Assembly: GCA_028708055.1 (NCBI GenBank)
Contig: JAQVZT010000123.1
Coordinates: forward strand, 1-7,478
DNA length: 7,478 bases
Origin: Methanothrix sp.
GTDB taxonomy: Archaea > Halobacteriota > Methanosarcinia > Methanotrichales > Methanotrichaceae
Direction of reading: 5' to 3'
The notes under the pieces are model-generated. The model did no database searches. It saw only the letters and a program-made list of their open reading frames with translations, and was not told the origin of the DNA. Made by a program: the position numbers and the translations under genes. This document shows, piece after piece, positions 6,225 to 7,478 of the stretch (its first letter is position 1; the number at the start of each line of letters is the position of its first letter).

Positions 6225-6592
6225 ATGGACCGCGTCTCAATCCTCCGCCTCATCGCCGAACTCCGCCGCCGCCATGAAGAGATCGAGGGCGTGGAAGCCA
6301 AGGCCGCCCACAACGCACCCCGCCGACCTCTTCAAGCCCCTTTCTGCTTTCGCCAACCGCGCCGGAGGCGGCATACTGCTCTTCGGCCTGGACGAAGATG
6401 CTGGCTTCAAGGCCGCGGGCGTTGGCAATCCCCGCAGGCTTCAGGAGGACCTCAGCGGCCTGGCCGCCTAGATGGAGCCGCACCTGCGCCCCAGCTTCTC
6501 TGTAGAGAAGATCGAGGGAGGAACTGTGGTGGCAGTCGAGGTCCCGGAGGTCGCCTATTATCAGAAGCCCTGCTACCACCGCCCTCATGGCC
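6225..6592 (+). pseudogene. Broken AlbA_2/Schlafen-type DNA-binding domain gene
   Basis: ATG 6225 opens MDRVSILRLIAELRRRHEEI and reaches VEAKAAHN, then the family sequence jumps frame near 6310-6325 (net +1 or -2 in a C-rich run) to TPADLF-like sequence, KPLSAFANRAGGGILLFGLD, and QEDLSGLAA. A TAG at 6469-6471 interrupts it where Glu or Asp is expected, and the same frame resumes MEPHLRPSFSVEKIEGG, AVEVPEVAYYQKPCYHRP. The order ExK, FANxxGGxxLFGxDE, VEVP...YxKxxYHR is that of AlbA_2 (Schlafen-like) domains, found at the N-terminus of archaeal and bacterial regulators, helicase-like ATPases and defence proteins. It breaks off at about 6590, before the usual YxRxGxxT motif, and meets an opposing TPR gene. 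One frameshift, one stop and a lost 3' half make this a clear pseudogene. Confidence 0.8.
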
Positions 6593-6835
6593 AAGGATCG
6601 CGCCCAAGATCTTTAGGGCCACGGGATTCCTGGGGTCGGCGGCCAAGGCCTGCATGGAGAACTTCTTGGCTTGCGGCAGGTCGCCCTTCTTCAGGTAGGC
6701 GATCCCCAGGGCCACGCAGGCGTGGGAGTGTCCGGGAGCGAGCTGGAGGCAACGGTGCAGCAGCTCTATGCCCTTATCGAGCTGGCCGGAGGCGAGGAGC
6801 TGGTGGGCGCGGGAGAGGGAGTCGGGGTCGGACAT
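6590..6835 (-). pseudogene. N-terminal fragment of a TPR-repeat protein
   Basis: From ATG 6835 the frame gives MSDPDSLSRAHQLLASGQLD followed by two tetratricopeptide repeats, about residues 8-36 (GQLDKGIELLHRCLQLAPGH) and 37-71 (ACVALGIAYLKKGDLPQAKK, LAADPRNPVAL), then the start of a third (KILGAILG). The next TPR helix is missing: at about 6590 the frame runs antisense through the AlbA_2 remnant and loses family character. TPR proteins act as binding scaffolds; nothing shows the partner. A GTG at 6871 would add 12 residues, but a TATA-like ATTATAAT at 6873-6880 puts transcription start near 6850, favouring the ATG. The gene was cut by the same event that truncated the opposing AlbA_2 gene. 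Confidence 0.65.
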
Positions 6836-6872
6836 GGGGAGATCAGTCCAAGGAATGGAAGGTGCGACCACT

Positions 6873-6880
6873 ATTATAAT
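6873..6880. promoter_or_regulatory. Symmetrical TATA-like box between TPR fragment and small gene
   Basis: ATTATAAT is its own reverse complement. At archaeal spacing it would start a minus-strand transcript near 6850, just ahead of the TPR ATG at 6835, and a plus-strand transcript near 6902, about 100 bases ahead of the small gene at 7001. Direction of use cannot be decided from sequence. Confidence 0.4.
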
Positions 6881-6886
6881 CGTATC

Positions 6887-6961
6887 CCGGCCTGGATCTG
6901 CGATTCCGATTTCTCTGTTTCAATCCGGCCACGTTTTTTCAGATATGGATAGGCAGGCCGG
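6887..6961 (+). other. Possible structured leader of the small gene
   Basis: CCGGCCTG (6887-6894) and CAGGCCGG (6954-6961) are exact reverse complements and could close a long stem ahead of the small gene at 7001. An alternative local hairpin uses AGGCAG (6951-6956) with CTGCCT (6967-6972), sharing bases with the long stem, so the two are mutually exclusive. I recognise no riboswitch class. Confidence 0.3.
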
Positions 6962-6983
6962 CAGTTCTGCCTGTACCAAGACC

Positions 6984-6991
6984 AAAGGAGG
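6984..6991 (+). promoter_or_regulatory. Shine-Dalgarno sequence of the 25-residue gene
   Basis: AAAGGAGG ends nine bases before ATG 7001. It is as strong as any in the window and is the main reason to accept the short frame as translated. Confidence 0.6.
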
Positions 6992-7000
6992 CAAAAGAGT

Positions 7001-7078
7001 ATGAGTGAATTGGATCTTGCCATCCTTCACTTATTATTAGATGCAGTATATGTCGCATGGCATGTGTTGAGCCTTTAA
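7001..7078 (+). CDS. Small hydrophobic protein, 25 residues
   Basis: ATG 7001 to TAA 7076-7078 encodes MSELDLAILHLLLDAVYVAWHVLSL written in two parts here: MSELDLAILHLL then LDAVYVAWHVLSL. Residues 5-25 are almost all hydrophobic with two Asp and two His, consistent with one amphipathic or membrane helix. Three signs support a real gene despite its size: a strong AAAGGAGG at correct spacing, a stop codon placed inside the loop of a hairpin followed by a T run, and independence from longer frames. It is not part of any neighbour: the upstream TPR fragment is on the other strand and the downstream fragment has its own Shine-Dalgarno sequence. I do not recognise the product. Alternatives are a leader peptide, a type I-like toxin, or the tail of an old gene that acquired a start by chance. 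Confidence 0.45.
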   Translation: MSELDLAILHLLLDAVYVAWHVLSL

Positions 7079-7098
7079 ATAGGCTCATTTTTCTCTTT
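7068..7098 (+). terminator. Hairpin plus T-rich terminator
   Basis: TGAGCCT (7068-7074) pairs perfectly with AGGCTCA (7081-7087) around a TTAAAT loop, followed by TTTTT CTCTTT. This has the shape of an intrinsic terminator, and T-runs also terminate archaeal RNA polymerase. The stop codon of the 25-residue gene lies in the loop, so it would end that transcript. Confidence 0.6.
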
Positions 7099-7187
7099 AT
7101 TCCATCACTTTCGCCCCGCTCCTTACCCGCGTCCTCATTTCCAGAATTGCCACCAGCTTTAACATAAGGGATATAAAATATAGAGAA

Positions 7188-7193
7188 AGGAGG
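7188..7193 (+). promoter_or_regulatory. Shine-Dalgarno sequence of the YWWVNQ fragment
   Basis: AGGAGG lies six bases before ATG 7200. A TATA-like ATATAAAATA at 7171-7180 is close to it; at normal archaeal spacing that box would start RNA at or after the ATG, so it may not be the promoter used. Confidence 0.6.
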
Positions 7194-7199
7194 ACCTTG

Positions 7200-7340
7200 A
7201 TGGTGCAATACTGGTGGGTAAATCAGACAAGAAATCATAAATTCGAGCGTAGTGTTGGGATAGTCGCAGGTCAGATTAATAAAGAGAATCGAAACCTCAC
7301 TCATTATGGTCGGTAGCGTGCCAATTTTGATGTAAAATAG
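7200..7340 (+). pseudogene. N-terminal fragment of a YWWVNQ-type (restriction/EVE-like) protein
   Basis: ATG 7200 follows a strong AGGAGG and opens MVQYWWVNQTRNHKFERSVG, then AGQINKENRNLTHYGR and TAG at 7314-7316. YWWVNQ at the N-terminus is a hallmark of a group of HNH-endonuclease or EVE-like proteins of restriction type that go on to a PGDxVxxY segment. After the TAG the same frame reads RANFDVK, a plausible approach to that segment, then three consecutive TAG codons (7338-7346), and the rest is missing. I read this as a gene with an in-frame stop and a lost 3' end. The intact Shine-Dalgarno sequence means a 38-residue peptide could still be made. Family assignment rests on one strong motif. 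Confidence 0.6.
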
Positions 7341-7408
7341 TAGTAGTGTCCTATGACGAGATTACGCTTGCTATAGCCATACTGACAGCAAGATATTTCT
7401 TCATTGGA

Positions 7409-7457
7409 TTTAATAATTAGCCCTGTATCCCCAAGTTCGCCGAAACTTGTAGGAGGG
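7409..7457 (+). promoter_or_regulatory. Promoter region of the right-edge gene
   Basis: A TATA-like TTTAATAATTA begins at about 7409, placing transcription start near 7439. An inverted repeat, CAAGTT (7432-7437) and AACTTG (7444-7449) around CGCCGA, sits on that point and could be an operator or a leader hairpin. AGGAGGG (7451-7457) follows as Shine-Dalgarno sequence, ten bases before ATG 7468. Confidence 0.5.
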
Positions 7458-7467
7458 ACACAGAGCC

Positions 7468-7478
7468 ATGGATATAGA
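7468..7478 (+). CDS. Start of a gene leaving the right edge
   Basis: ATG GAT ATA follows a strong AGGAGGG at suitable distance and a plausible TATA box. Only three codons (MDI) and two bases are inside the window, so nothing can be said about the product. Confidence 0.5.

Noticed and set aside
6939..7304. Minus-strand frame of 121 residues
   Set aside because: It runs antisense through the small gene, its terminator and the YWWVNQ fragment, and the translation has no family pattern or Shine-Dalgarno sequence.
6469..7316. In-frame TAG codons in the AlbA_2 and YWWVNQ remnants as pyrrolysine sites
   Set aside because: Both genes are also truncated, and AlbA_2 has a frameshift as well. Other remnants here carry TAA and TGA, so general decay explains all of them.
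1..7478. CRISPR array, tRNA or rRNA gene, origin or attachment site
   Set aside because: I saw no regularly spaced repeats, cloverleaf with CCA-like end, rRNA-like stretch or origin-type repeat cluster on either strand.

Overview
The window looks archaeal, probably a methanogen of the Methanosarcinales (Methanothrix-like). Starts are preceded by short AT-rich TATA boxes at archaeal spacing or by GGAGG/GAGGTGAT Shine-Dalgarno sequences. The protein families present (DUF3006, a DUF1232 protein beside a helicase, IS5-type transposase, AlbA_2/Schlafen-type domain, YWWVNQ-type protein) are ones I associate with these archaea. The lineage is an inference from family resemblance, not from a marker gene.

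Layout, left to right. (1) 1-187, minus: N-terminus of a two-helix membrane protein that runs off the left edge. (2) 301-1034, plus: a decayed IS5-type transposase with a frameshift, an in-frame stop and a lost 3' end. (3) 1035-1295, plus: C-terminal remnant of a protein ending in an Ada-like Cys-rich domain, with a TGA where a Cys is expected, followed at once by an apparently intact DUF3006 gene (1306-1503). (4) 1493-2462, minus: a double winged-helix regulator with a clear TATA box inside an inverted repeat, overlapping a downstream gene that is cut off after 35 codons and looks like the start of a nucleotidyltransferase (an AbiE-like arrangement). (5) 2508-2787: GC-rich non-coding debris. 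(6) 2788-6041, minus: the only large intact unit, a two-gene operon of a 930-residue UvrD-type helicase fused to an iron-sulfur PD-(D/E)XK nuclease, then a DUF1232 protein starting at TTG. (7) 6225-6835: a broken AlbA_2/Schlafen-type gene (plus) and a truncated TPR gene (minus) meeting tail to tail. (8) 6836-7199: a probable 25-residue small-protein gene with strong Shine-Dalgarno sequence and hairpin-plus-T terminator. (9) 7200-7340: an interrupted fragment of a YWWVNQ-type protein. (10) 7400-7478: promoter, inverted repeat, Shine-Dalgarno sequence and first codons of a gene leaving the right edge.

Taken together, an intact helicase-nuclease plus DUF1232 operon sits in a graveyard of truncated genes, several of kinds linked to defence or mobile DNA (transposase, AbiE-like pair, Schlafen-type domain, YWWVNQ-type protein). 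The helicase-nuclease probably processes DNA ends, unwinding DNA with its motor and cutting with its C-terminal nuclease; the role of the DUF1232 partner is unknown. No family assignment here was checked against a database; all come from motifs and remembered family patterns.
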